64,000 nucleotides of DNA from Paracyclopina nana (Eukaryota > Arthropoda > Copepoda > Cyclopoida > Cyclopettidae), in the NCBI GenBank assembly GCA_019096065.1, contig JAGUCH010000002.1:2864501-2928500 (forward strand). The letters run 5' to 3'. The stretch's first letter is position 1; each line of letters opens with the position of its first letter. The translations under genes were made by a program, and so were the position numbers. Positions 9,710 through 21,477 of the stretch are shown here, piece after piece. The notes beneath the pieces were generated by a model. It did not search any database. It had not been told where the DNA came from and worked only from the letters and a program-made list of their open reading frames with translations.

Positions 9710-12700
9710 ATGTCGTCGACTTCGGCGTTGATGGCCGCTCTTTTGTCCACGGACAATAATGTCCGATCGGAAGCCGAGGTGAGCAAAATTTGCTTTAAAA
9801 TCTATTAAAACAGCTCGTAATTTCTGTTTCCATGAAGAAGCTTTTTTTCTCAGTTAATAGAAAGTGAGGAAAAAAATAGTTATGTAACTCATTTGTAATA
9901 GCCTCGTTTTGAAAGTCACGTTCACCATGACATTTCTAGTTTGACTGTGGAAGAAACCAATTGTAATTTTCCACTACTTTCATGCACGAATTTCACTTTT
10001 TTTTGGCTTAACATTTGCACGTTTATTTTTTGCAGAAAGGCTATGAGGCTTTGCCATTGGACCAAAAGGCCAATCTCCTGTTTTTGGCCTTGCCTCCAGG
10101 TGGAGACATTCCGGAAGAAGGCCGCCAGTTGTCCGCTGTTATGCTCAGGAGACTTCTTTCTTCTGAATTCACCGAATTCTTCAGCAAGCTTCCCGATGAA
10201 CAGAAGGCTCAATTCAAAGCCCAGCTTTTGAGCCTGCTGCAGACCGAGCCCAATGCCCAAATGAGGCGAAAGCTCGTGGATTTGGTTGCGGAAGTATCCA
10301 GAAATTTGATGGATGACGACGGCAACAATTTGTGGCCTGAGTTCCTCAAGTTTCTCTTTGAACTCGCCAGTTCTCCCCAACCACATCACAAGGAGACTTC
10401 TTTGCTGCTTTTCAGGTACAAAATATGGCTCATGTCAATGTATCAAACAAATGTTATGCCTGATTTTGCAGTTCCGTGCCAACTGTGTTTGGCAATCAAC
10501 AAACCGATTATGTTGATGTGATCAAGCAAATGCTTATGGCCAGCTTGACCGATCAGACCAGCTACGAAGTGCGATTTTGCGCTGTCAAAGCTTCAGTCAA
10601 TTACCTGCTGGTTCACGAAAAGGATTCCACCGTTTTGAACCACTTTAAGGAGCTCCTCAATCCAGTCCTTTCCGTAAGTAGCTTGAACGAAAGTGGCTAA
10701 ATGTTTCTCATGATATTTTGCGTTAGGTCACGATGGAGTCCATTGAAAAGGGTGATGACGATGCTGGCCTCAAGTCACTCATCGATTTGGCCGAAAGCTG
10801 TCCCAAGTTTTTACGGCCGCAGTTGGACCAACTTTTTGCAGCTTGCATCAAAGTGTTCAGTGACACCAACCAAGAAGACTCCTGGAGACATTTGGCTTTG
10901 GAAGTTGTCGTGACCTTGGCAGAAACTGCCCCTGCCATGGTCAGGAAAATGGCCGGAGGCCAACTTGGCGCTGCCATGCAGGTATGCATATATATGAGTT
11001 AGGCCAATTTTACCAATGTCCTGTAACTGTTCCAATTGTCTAGGCTATTTTGCACATGATGACTGAAATAGAGGATGAAGATGACTGGGCCGTTGCTGAT
11101 GAGGCTGCCGATGATGACAGTGACAGCAACGCAGTCGTCGCCGAGTCTGCTCTCGATCGAATGGCATGTGGCCTGGGAGGAAAAACCGTTTTCCCGCACA
11201 TCTTGAGCGCTACCCCGCAAATGTTGCAACAGGCCGACTGGAAATTCAGGCATGCAGCTCTGATGGCCATTTCAGCTACTGGAGAAGGCTGTCACAAGCA
11301 AATGGAAGCCTACTTGCCGCAAATCATGGATGGCGTCATGAATTTTGTCAATGACCCCGTAATTTATTCAGCTCAAATATTTTTTTTAAAATATTTATAG
11401 TGCATTTTATCTTTTTCTAGCATCCCAGGGTAAGATTCGCCTGTTGCAATGCCATTGGCCAAATGTCCACGGATTTCGCTCCCCTCTTCGAAAAGAAGTT
11501 TCATGACAAAGTTGTGCCCGGATTGCTCCATCTGATGGACGACAATGCCAATCCTCGCGTTCAAGCCCATGCCGGTGCAGCCTTGGTGAATTTCAGCGAG
11601 GACTGCCCGAAGAACATTCTCACGCCTTACCTTGACCCGATCATTGCGAAGCTGGAAACCATTCTCAGCTCCAAATTCAAAGAGCTTGTGGAAAAAGGCA
11701 ACAAATTGGTGTTGGAGCAAATTGTCACCACGCTTGCTTCAGTGGCTGACACAGCCGAGGAGAAATTCGTGGCCTACTACGACAGATTTGTGCCTTGCCT
11801 CAAGTACATCATTCAGAACGCAACAACCCAAGAATTGAGGCTTTTACGAGGGAAGACCATCGAGTGCATCAGTCTCATAGGTACGTGACCAAAACATGCC
11901 AAATAATGTAAGCCACATATTTATTCAATTTCAGGTCTCGCTGTTGGATCGGAAAAGTTCTCACCGGACGCTGCCGAGGTGATGGAAATGTTGCTGAAAA
12001 CGCAGACTGGAGACAACGAAATGGCCGATGACGATCCCCAATTGTCCTATATGATAAGTGCTTGGGCGCGCATTTGCAAAATCCTAGGTCCCGGATTCGC
12101 TCCTTACCTTCCAGTGGTCATGGGCCCGATCATGAAAACTGCATCGATGAAGCCCGAAGTTGCCCTGCTCGACAACGATGAGCTCAACGGGGTGGACAAC
12201 GACACAGAGGACTGGCAATTCGTCAGTCTCGGCGAGCAGCAGAACTTCGGCATCAAAACTGCCGGCCTTGAGGACAAAGCCACCGCGTGTCAAATGCTGG
12301 TATGCTATGCTCGTGAGCTCAAGGAGCACTTTGTGGAGTACGCAGAGCAGACCGTCCGGCTCATGGTTCCCATGCTCAAGTTCTACTTTCACGACGGCGT
12401 CAGAGCTGCAGCTGCCGAGTCCTTGCCTTGCCTGATCGACTGTGCTAAAATCCGTGGTCCGCAATACGTGCAGGAAATGTGGGCCTACATTTGCCCCGAG
12501 CTCCTCAAGGCCATTGAGGCAGAGCCGGAGTCTTCGCTCGTTTCCGAACATCTAAACTCGTTGGCCAGGTGTGTGGAAATTCTCGGAGTAGGTTGCCTGA
12601 ACGAGCAAGCAATGGCGGAGCTGGTGAAAATCATGATCAGCACTTTCACTGAACATTTCGAGCGTCAGGCGGAGAGGAACAAGAAGAGAGCTGACGAGGA

Positions 12701-13962
12701 CTACGACGAAGGCGTTGAGGAGCATCTCGTTGAGGAAGACGACGAAGACGTGTACACTCTGTCCAAATTGGGCGACCTCATCCACGCGCTGTTTTCCACG
12801 CATAAAGAAGCCTTTTTGCCAGTGTTCGACCAATTGCTTCCCTACGCCTCCAAGCTACTGGTGAGATCCATATTTCTTTAGTTCACTTTTTAGTGTTTAA
12901 TTATTTGTTATTTTTTTCAGGAGGCTGGGCACACTTGGTCAGACCATCAGTGGGGCCTTTGCATATTTGACGACTTGATCGAATACACTGGCGCCTTGTC
13001 CCTGAATTACCAGCAACATTTTATTAGCCAATTACTGCACTACATCACCGATCCGCAAGCCGAAGTTCGCCAGGCCGCAGCTTATGGGTGTGGGGTCATG
13101 GGTGAACACGGAGGGCCCGGATATGCCTCGATGTGCGCTTCAGCAATTCCTCGATTGGTCGAAATCATCCAAGCGCCAAATTCGAGGGAGCCAGAAAACA
13201 TCAATCCCACTGAAAACGCAATCTCAGCAGTGACTAAAATTCTCAAGTGGAACTCGGGCTCCATCAACACTGACGAGGTTATTCCTATGTGGTAAGGAAA
13301 TGTGAAATCGCCTTCAGTCCCATGTCTAACCGCAATTATTTTCTATTCGAGGTTTGGATGGTTGCCAGTGGTTGAAGATGTGGACGAATCCCCTTACGTG
13401 TATGGATACTTATGCGACCTCATTGAGGCCAATCATCCCATCATTTTGGGGAATCAGAATGCCAACATCCCAAAAATTATCGAGATTTTTGCTGAAGCCT
13501 TCTCTTGTGATGCTCTACCACCTTCGCATGCGGTCTACACCAGAATGGTCAACATCACCAGACAAGTACAGGTAAATATCGATTTCCATACCGTTTCAAA
13601 TTGGCGAAGGATTTTTTTGGCGTTGCTTCCATCCTCTTGCTTTCGCTGATCTTGCTGTCTTCTTCTCTAAGTGTGGTGTAAAATTCAAATATGGCTTCAC
13701 TGCAGGATTTCCCAGTTTGGGGATAGTGGGCCATGTTTCTTCCTTCGCTGTTGTCTCGTAAATGTGCTCTTCGTCCTGTTTTCCTTGTTGGGCTCAACTT
13801 AAAGCACGCAGAAGAATTGTGTAATGAATTGCATTTTTGTAGGGAAATGGACAAGTTTTTGAGGCCTGTGTCAATCAGCTGACTGCTACTCAGAAGCAAG
13901 GCTTGAGTAACGCATTAACTGGAACAATGCCGGGTAGCCCTGGAAATTCGAATGCTGGCTAG
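9710..13962 (+). CDS. IPO5: Importin-5 (karyopherin beta-3, RanBP5)
   Basis: Ten exons encode 1105 residues, the normal length for importin-5: 9710-9778, 10036-10415, 10472-10673, 10727-10981, 11044-11358, 11421-11880, 11935-12860, 12921-13291, 13352-13571 and 13843-13962. The protein is an all-HEAT-repeat nuclear transport receptor that carries ribosomal proteins and histones into the nucleus and is released by RanGTP. Near-invariant IPO5 blocks are readable: [80 protein letters not shown] and [12 protein letters not shown]. The acidic insert ([18 protein letters not shown]) is present. Most introns are 50-62 bp; the first and last are about 260-270 bp. AATAAA is at 14372-14377. The sequence is well conserved, which argues against a very fast-evolving lineage. 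Confidence 0.97.
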
Positions 13963-15660
13963 GCTTGAGAGGATTTTTCGATCATCATAGAAGAAGTAAC
14001 AGAAGAAGAAAATTTAACATAATGTGAATTGCTCACACAACCTCTTGTCTCTTGTATCCTGTGATTTTGTACCACGAAGATCTTTGTGATAAGTTTGACG
14101 GTTGGTCATGGAAAATCCGTGCTTCTATTTTAACTGCGTGCTCCAGCCCTCAATTTTTGATCTCAGATCTGAGCCAAGCTGTGAAGAGAAAGGACAGTGA
14201 GTTTTGTGATCATGCAGCATTTTCCTCTTTGAAACACACACAATAAGAATTGTTCTGTCACCAGCAATCTTTGAATTTCTTTCCTGTCTCTCCATTTTTC
14301 ATATGGGCTTTATTATTGTAATAATTCACGAAAAAGGCATCTGCTATATGGGAAAAGACTTGTGAATTGTGAATAAAGATTTTTGTATAGCAAGACATGT
14401 TTTTCGGCACAGATGTTGATACCCTTGATCTACTTTCTAAAATTTGATGGGATACAGCAGGATCATGCGCAAGACATTAGGAGCAAACTTTTTGGCATTT
14501 GGGCTATGTGTCAGCTGCTAATGCCACAAGTGCATGAAAGTCATCATTAGTTTTTATTTTCAATGAATGCTCCCAAAATTTTGCAGGTAGAAAGTTCCTC
14601 CTCGCCCGTGCAGTTGCTTCTGGTGAAATATGATCAAGCAGATTCTGTTGCAATCACAATTTCTCGAAATGCTACTTTTCAATTTGGGGTGTTGGCAACT
14701 AGATCTATTGCTACTTGCCTCAACTGTAAAAAACCCAGCTTTTTTGTTGTTGCCTGACTTAATTTAGCTGTAGCAAAAAGAAAGCAATTGTCTTTAAAAG
14801 CCTTAAGGTTGTATAAAAAGACAATAGTGCAATTTACTATGAATGCCGTTAAATTCGCTCCAAATGAAGACATGGTGTAGATCTTTTTTGGGAGCTCCTC
14901 AAAAAGTCAGTTTTTTGATGGATGTGGATGAGAAATTCCCAGTCTGGATGGAGAGATTCGATGAAAGGTCGAGAGCGCCATTTCAAGAAACGTAGTAAGG
15001 CGGGGAAAATTATTTTGCACCTGCAGACTTGACATTTTTCATGCCAAATGCCATCACCTGGCTTGTCATAAACCTAGCAGCATCCTACATTAATGCTTTT
15101 TGATTTTTTTGCCAAGAATCGCACGCAATGGCTGCAATAACTCGAGGCCTGTTGGCTGTCAAAAAATGTATTTATTTGAGTTTCCCCTAATATTGCTTAC
15201 AATTGACAAGATCTGTTTCACCTTTTGAATACAGGTCTCTTTTGGTAATTTTTTATTCGATTATTCAGGCTTTTTTAAAATGCTTTGATTACTTCCAGGC
15301 AATGTGATGTCCATCAACTTTCTGTTTAGACTTGTTCTCGAGCATTTTCTTATACAAACAGCACCCTGTTCAATCTTCTAATGCTGCGCGGGATATTTTT
15401 TGCCCCCCAAAAAAGGAGGAATGTGTGGCAAAGCAAGGAGCTCGCAATATCAAATAAAATGAGCTTTTTATGAACTCAGTTCAGCTTGAGCAGAGCAAAT
15501 GGAAAGATGATGATTCCAGATCCTACTTAGAAGGGGAAATCTTGAAATTCAGCCACTAAGATTCAATAATTCTTTTGACAACAGCTTACAGTTAGAGGTA
15601 TGCATTAACTAACTGTATATGCTTTCATTTGACTCTTATGAGGTATTATAGGGATAAAAC
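13963..15660. other. IPO5 3'UTR and intergenic sequence
   Basis: About 410 nt of 3'UTR to the AATAAA at 14372, then about 1.2 kb with no coding sequence, RNA gene or repeat that I can support. A TTATAG acceptor-like site lies 9 nt before the next ATG. Confidence 0.5.
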
Positions 15661-18279
15661 ATGAGGAATTTGACGACTCCTTCGCTGCCCAATGCTGGGT
15701 CCAGGCGAGGCTCCAATGCTGGAATTGGTATGGCGTTGGCCAGTCCTAATCAGGCTCGATACAAAGGACTCATTTCAACCCCAGGAATTACCAAATTTTC
15801 TGGATGGAAACGAGAGTCAGACATACCCAAGTAAATCTCCTCATCGTGCGTGGAGGAGGAAAACTGAATGACAATGATTCAGGCTAAGCTTTATGCGGGT
15901 GGGAAAAAACGTTCTTTGTTTTTCAGGCAGTATTTTCACGAGTTCATCTTGCAAAAAATCCGAGAAAAGCCTAATGATCGTGTCTGGATCAAAGATGTTT
16001 CGAATGGCAGATTCGAATTGTTCGGCAATGTTTCCCATGCAGTCACCAAAATTGCTAGTGGACTCACCAAGTTAGGTAAACAAAAATCCAATGAATCTTT
16101 AATGAGCATTTTCTGCAAATTGTACTCTATTAAAGGCTATGGAAAGGGCGATGTCATTTGCATGTTTTGCTCCAATTATGTCGAATATTGGCTGATTGCT
16201 TTGGCTGCTTGGTCCTGTGGAGGATGCGTGATGCCAGTCAACTGCGAATTGGAACCGGATCACCTGGAATCTCAGCTTGGCATTGCCAAAGCCAAAGTAT
16301 AAAAAAACCCTCATTATTTGATAATTAACTATTAGATTGTCTTCAAATAGGTGATTGTGTGTGATGACATGAATGTCTCGGATGCAATTGATGCCCTGGA
16401 ATCTGTGGACAGCCTGAAAACTGTCATTGTCATTGGGAGCACTGCTGACCAAGATTTGAAGAATTGCATGCAAATTGGAGATCTATTAGAGGACGATGGC
16501 AAATCTGCACCTAAACGGCTCGATGCTGACTGGGAACGTCAAACCATCTATTTGCCCTTTTCCTCCACCTCCAGCGGCTCCAAAGGCATTGAACATACTC
16601 ACAAATCCTTGATTTCCAGCTTTTTCTCTCCGGATGGCGCAGCTAATCACTGGTTTGATCAAATCATCGGAGAAAGCATAGGTAAATCTCATTGTCATTT
16701 TTTTCTGCTAGTGACGTGAGATAATAGAGAGTTGTTTTTCCTGGTTATATTGTTATAGTGTGTGGAAATTGGTTCTTCCACATGACTGGGTTGTATAGCT
16801 TTGCCTTATCCGCCATCTATGGCATCACGATGTACACCCAATCAGATTACAGTGACAAAGGCTTACTTGAGGCCATTGTCGACCATAAGGTGGCTGCTGC
16901 TAGTATGTACTCTTGGCAGGTAAAATAGCACCAAATTGAAAAACCAAAAACATTATGCCTTTCCCATTTCAATTTTAGATCAGGATGCTTTCGCAGTCTC
17001 CAGAAGTGAGCCTTTTTGACCTGAGCTGCCTGAAGACCATTATGACAGCTGGCAGCATTTTGTCAGCCACCATCAGAATGGAAGCTATGGAGAGAATTCC
17101 CTCCTTGAGATACATCAGAGAAGCATATGGCTTGAATGAGTGTGGCATTGTCACCCTTTCGTATCCAAGGGAGAAGAAAAATTCCGTCCCTGGCGGCATC
17201 AAAGCTATCGATTTGCCTGATGACCACGTGATGCCTGTAGGCTTGCCTAACATGTTCAGCCAAATCAAAATCATCAATAGGCAAACCTCAGAAGCAGTTC
17301 AAGGCCCAGATGAGCAGGGGGAAATTTGTGTGAAGTCTGCCCAGTGCTTCAAAGGCTACTTAAATGGAGCTGACAACTCCAACATTTTCGACTCTGATGG
17401 ATTTTTTCACACTGGAGACTTGGGCTATTACGATTCTCAAGTACGTATTTCATTAAAAAATTTTTTTTTGGCTTTTGAAACCATTTTTGGTTTTTCAGGG
17501 AGTTGTTTATTTCATCGAGAGCATAGCAAATCTCATTCAATTTTGGATGTATGAAGTGGCGCCCTCCATCTTGGAATCCAGACTTTTGGGCTCAAATAAT
17601 ATAGTGGATGCTGCTGTGGTTGGCATTCCAGACAAAGAAAATGGCCAGGTAATAGTATAGCTTCTGGCACAAAAAGTCTCAGTACAAGGATGGAATTATC
17701 TCATTTTAGGTGCCACGTGCCTTTGTTGTGCTCCGACCTGGCTTTGAAGAGACGGAAGAAAACTTGACGAATTTAATGGAAAGTCGGCTGCAAGATCACG
17801 AAAGAATTAGAGGCGGCCTCTACTTTATTCAGACCATCCCAAGGGACGAAAATTGGAAAGTTCGCCGAGACATCCTCTCCTCGTACGAGCCCAAGAAAGC
17901 AGAAGATTGCACCCTTAATATCTCTGCAGGTATCCCAGGCAACTTGGCTCAACAGATTGCAGAGTCGCCAAAATTGGCCAAACGCATCGCGGTTCAGGAA
18001 CTAGAAAAGCAGGCCAACGGCTCCTTTGTGGCTTCCAATTCTGCTGAGTCAGCCAGCAGCCCCAGAACCAAGAGATCAACTAAAAAAATTGCTGAGAATT
18101 CGGAGAGGCCCAGGAGAGGATCTATGGATTGTATTCTGGAGGACTCCGTCACTGGTGCAGGTGCAAGTATGCTTGCATCTGCAGCTTGTGGCACCAGAGG
18201 AGGCAGGAGAGCCTCCAGGATCCCCAGTGGCTCCAGAGGATCCAGTAGAAGGGGTCAATGGACCAAGAAACCCACTTAA
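15661..18279 (+). CDS. Acyl-CoA synthetase / luciferase-like (ANL superfamily) protein, possibly catalytically altered
   Basis: Eight exons (15661-15830, 15927-16075, 16136-16296, 16351-16681, 16759-16919, 16979-17440, 17499-17648, 17710-18279) give 717 residues. ANL enzymes activate carboxylates with ATP and load them on CoA. Visible motifs are the Ser/Thr/Gly-rich P-loop (STSSGSKGIEHTH), the A5-like YGLNECG, the TGD motif (HTGDLGYYD) and a C-terminal lysine (RDENWKVRR). The linker normally reading DRxKxxIKxxGxxV is IESIANLIQFWMYEV here, so the ribose-binding Asp-Arg pair is lost, and the P-loop ends GIE instead of G-(T/V)-x. After the ANL fold comes a 130-residue Ser/Arg/Lys-rich tail (TRGGRRASRIPSGSRGSSRR) that is unusual for the family. 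No peroxisomal SKL end. Activity is doubtful. A TATAG acceptor-like site ends 9 nt before the ATG. Confidence 0.85.
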
Positions 18280-18786
18280 CTGTCCCTGTGAATGCACCGC
18301 CATCTAGTGACTCATTTTCTTACTGGTTGAAGATCAACATTAACCCACAGGTAAGTTGATTCAATTTTCAATGAGTAGATGGAGAGCAAAATTTTCCTTG
18401 AAGGTGTTGGAGAAAGCATTAATGAGCCATCCTGCAGTTGAGGATTGTGCTGTGCAGGGATTTTATGTAGAGGGTATTGGTCACATTCCCAGAGCTTATG
18501 TGGCTTTAAAGTCTGGCTACATGGCTACTGGAGAAGATCTGGTCCAACATGCCAATGCTCGTGTCTTAGCAACAGATCGATTACTGGGTGGCGTGGCTTT
18601 TGTTGACAAATTGGCCAGGGACCCAAGTGGCAAATTGTTTATAAGCTTGGAAAAGTTTGACCCTTTTGCTCAGGGGATAGATGAGCAATTTCTTAAGAAT
18701 CAACCAAAAGTGAAAGTATGCTACTCTCCTATGTTGCCCAAATGAAAACTTTTTGATCATGTGAAATTGCTTTGCAGGTTGTTTAG
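18268..18786 (+). CDS. Extra ANL C-terminal domain module (partial gene or alternative 3' exons)
   Basis: Directly after the synthetase stop, a second C-terminal ANL subdomain is readable without an N-terminal domain: VLEKALMSHPAVEDCAVQGF, HIPRAYVALKSGY, then KLARDPSGKLFISL, where the catalytic lysine context (DPSGK) is intact. Two models fit the 5' side: an exon ending WLKININPQ joined over a 53-nt intron (18352-18404) to VLEKAL, or direct reading of KLIQFSMSRWRAKFSLK. A last intron at 18716-18777 leads to a two-codon terminal exon (Val-Val-stop, stop at 18784-18786). Correct splice sites and an open frame suggest it is transcribed, either as an alternative C-terminus of the upstream synthetase or as the remnant of a tandem duplicate. 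I cannot decide from sequence alone. Confidence 0.5.
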
Positions 18787-19034
18787 AAATTGGATTGGAT
18801 TGTCTCAAGTGAGATGGGGCGGTGAAAGCAAAATTCATGTCTTGTAGGTTTAAGGAAATTCATAATATACAGAGCGTGTGCGTGTGTACAGCCAACTGGA
18901 AGTGTGAAACCAATCGCATATTCTTATTCTGAACTGTTGATTAGACAGGTATAGCATGAGCAGTGAGCAGCTGATTCATCTTTTGCCATCAAGATTTCAA
19001 TAGAGCATTCATCCAAAAAGATCCCTCCTAAACT

Positions 19035-19892
19035 CTAGTAATGATTGAGCATGTCATCAAAGGTCTCATTGAGTTCATCTGAAACCTTCTTGATCTTGAG
19101 CTTCTCGCGGTAGATCTCATCCTCAATGTCATCAATTCTGTGGTTCAGCTTGGTGATGTTCATCTCTCCATACTCATAGCGAGCCTCTGCCTGCTTGAAT
19201 CTCTCCATCAAGTTGTGAATCTTCTCCTTAAGCTTCTCCTCTCTCTCCTGAGCTTTCTCAGCTGAGATCTCAAGCTGCTTCATGTTCTCACCAACTGCCT
19301 CAAGCTCTTGCTCCACATCCTTCAATTTGCTTTCAGCCAACTCGGCCCTCTCATTGGCCCTCTTGAGCTCATCCTCCTGGACACCCAACTTCCTGGTCAT
19401 CTCATCCAGCTTCTGCTCATTGTCACTTGCCATTTTGGTGGTGGCTCTCAAGTTCTTGTCAGCCTCCTCAATCTCCACCTCATTGTTCATGGTCTTGTTC
19501 TCAAAGTACTTGACCTTCTTCAAGATACCATCAGCCTCCTTGGAAGCCATGGCAAGTTTGGTGACAGTGTCAGCCAAGTTGGAATCAGCCTTCTTGGCTT
19601 CCTCCTCCATGAGCATGATACGGCGTGACAGAGCTGAAACTTCCTCCTCTGCATTTTTGAAAGCTTTCTCCTTCTCCTCCAAAGCAGCCAAGGATTTGGT
19701 GAGCTTGTCATTGGTTTCATCAAAATCACACTCATAGCTCTGAATCTTTTTTCCAAAATCCCTGATGTCGCATTCAAACTTGTCCAATGTAGCATTAGAT
19801 TCCTTTGTCTGTGCCTCAAATCTGGCAATTGTGGCCATTAGAGAGTCTGTCTCTGACTTGAGAGACTGCATCTTCTTTCTTATAGCATCCAT
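19035..19892 (-). CDS. Tropomyosin, array copy 1 (most 3' in the array)
   Basis: Uninterrupted 285-codon reading frame for a two-stranded coiled coil that lies head-to-tail along actin filaments and gates myosin access. It starts MDAIRKKMQSLK, the conserved acetylation and overlap end of long tropomyosins, and ends DELNETFDDMLNHY. Copy-specific residues cluster in the first quarter (EAQTKESNATLDKFECDIRDF) and at EIEEADKNLRATTK. Its last residues are NHY, as in copy 8. An acceptor TTTGTTTCAG ends at 19915, 22 nt before the ATG. The 285-residue length is one more than the usual 284; by comparison with remembered protostome tropomyosins the extra residue lies in the C-terminal overlap. Confidence 0.95.
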   Translation of the reverse strand: MDAIRKKMQSLKSETDSLMATIARFEAQTKESNATLDKFECDIRDFGKKIQSYECDFDETNDKLTKSLAALEEKEKAFKNAEEEVSALSRRIMLMEEEAKKADSNLADTVTKLAMASKEADGILKKVKYFENKTMNNEVEIEEADKNLRATTKMASDNEQKLDEMTRKLGVQEDELKRANERAELAESKLKDVEQELEAVGENMKQLEISAEKAQEREEKLKEKIHNLMERFKQAEARYEYGEMNITKLNHRIDDIEDEIYREKLKIKKVSDELNETFDDMLNHY

Positions 19893-20269
19893 GGTGATAG
19901 AGTATTATCAAACTCTGAAACAAAAATCTCAACACATTGAGATCAAAGTCAATTTTTCCTATTTCTTCCCAACTCTCCCTTTATCACCGGACCATTTTGA
20001 AAGTTAATGAAACAGATCATGCAGAATAATTTAAACTTAAGGTCAAGGACAAATGATGATGTACAATAAATTAACCATGAACACCTTGTGGCTTGATGTT
20101 TGCTCACATTCATGTTGTATTGAGCCCCAACTGATCTACCTCAGAGTTTGTAAAGTTGCACACTACAGGAATGGAACATGATACATGCACAGAACATATT
20201 GGATGAGTGGCAGATTAAGGTACAAGTTGGTTAGTGTGGCGTTTCATGATGTTAGAATTGCCAAACAAA

Positions 20270-21127
20270 TTAATAGTTGTTAAGCATGTCATCAAAGGTT
20301 TCATTGAGCTCGTCTGAAACCTTCTTGATCTTGAGCTTCTCACGGTAGATCTCATCCTCAATGTCATCAATCCTGTGGTTCAGCTTGGTGATGTTCATCT
20401 CTCCATACTCATAGCGAGCCTCTGACAGCTTAAACCTTTCCATGAGATTGTAGATTTTATCCTTGAGCTTCTCTTCCCTCTCTTGGGCTTTCTCAGCTGA
20501 GATCTCAAGCTGCTTCATGTTCTCACCAACTGCCTCAAGCTCTTGCTCCACATCCTTGAGTTTACCCTCAGCCAACTCAGCCCTCTCATTGGCCCTCTTG
20601 AGCTCATCCTCCTGGACACCCAACTTCCTGGTCATCTCATCCAACTTCTGCTCATTGTCTCTGGCCATTTTAGTGGTCTCTCTCAGATTTTTGTCAGATG
20701 CCTCAATCTCCACCTCATTGTTCATGGTCTTGTTCTCAAAGTACTTGACCTTCTTCAAGATGCCATCAGCCTCCTTGGAAGCCATGGCAAGTTTGGTGAC
20801 AGTGTCAGCCAAGTTGGAATCAGCCTTCTTGGCTTCCTCCTCCATGAGCATGATACGACGAGATGATGCAGAGACCTCTTCCTCAGCATTCTTGAATGCC
20901 TTTTCCTTTTCCTCAAGAGCAGCCAGAGCCTTGGTGAGTTTGTCATTGGTTTCATCAAAGTCGCACTCATATCCTTGAATCTTCTTTCCCAAATCCCTGA
21001 TGTCACACTCAAAGTGATCATTCTTGGCATTTGATTCTTTTGTTTCATTCTCAAATCTGGCAATTGTTGCCATCAATGAGTCAGTCTCACCCCTAAGGGA
21101 CTGCATCTTCTTCCTAATAGCATCCAT
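20270..21127 (-). CDS. Tropomyosin, array copy 2
   Basis: Intronless 285-codon tropomyosin. The variable N-terminal stretch reads RGETDSLMATIARFENETKE followed by SNAKNDHFECD, the middle has EIEASDKNLRETTKMARD, and the end is FDDMLNNY. It is the near-twin of copy 3; the two share almost all substitutions and long stretches of identical DNA in the coding region, while the spacers around them look unrelated. An acceptor (TTACTTTCAG) ends at 21145, 17 nt before the ATG. Distance to copy 1 is 377 bp. Confidence 0.95.
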   Translation of the reverse strand: MDAIRKKMQSLRGETDSLMATIARFENETKESNAKNDHFECDIRDLGKKIQGYECDFDETNDKLTKALAALEEKEKAFKNAEEEVSASSRRIMLMEEEAKKADSNLADTVTKLAMASKEADGILKKVKYFENKTMNNEVEIEASDKNLRETTKMARDNEQKLDEMTRKLGVQEDELKRANERAELAEGKLKDVEQELEAVGENMKQLEISAEKAQEREEKLKDKIYNLMERFKLSEARYEYGEMNITKLNHRIDDIEDEIYREKLKIKKVSDELNETFDDMLNNY

Positions 21128-21477
21128 TGTTGCTTAAAACCGTTCTGAAAGTAATTTTAATGAAAAGTAATCCACAGGGGTGATTAGCATGTTATTCATC
21201 AGGGATCAAACAAATGCAAAAGCTAAAATTCAAGCAGAAAATGATGCAGTGGCTTTTACGAGATAAAATGCTAACACCTATTTACTCATAAATTGCTCAA
21301 GGATACTGTATTCAATCCCACTGGTGTAATTTAAAACAACATACTAATCTTGTGTTTTTATCATCTAAATGTGAATGGAACATGAAACATGAAATGTGCA
21401 GTGATGTGTTAGAGTCATTATAAAACCTAACTCAATCATATTAGTTGACTAGAGCTGATCTTTTCAACTTAAAATTC

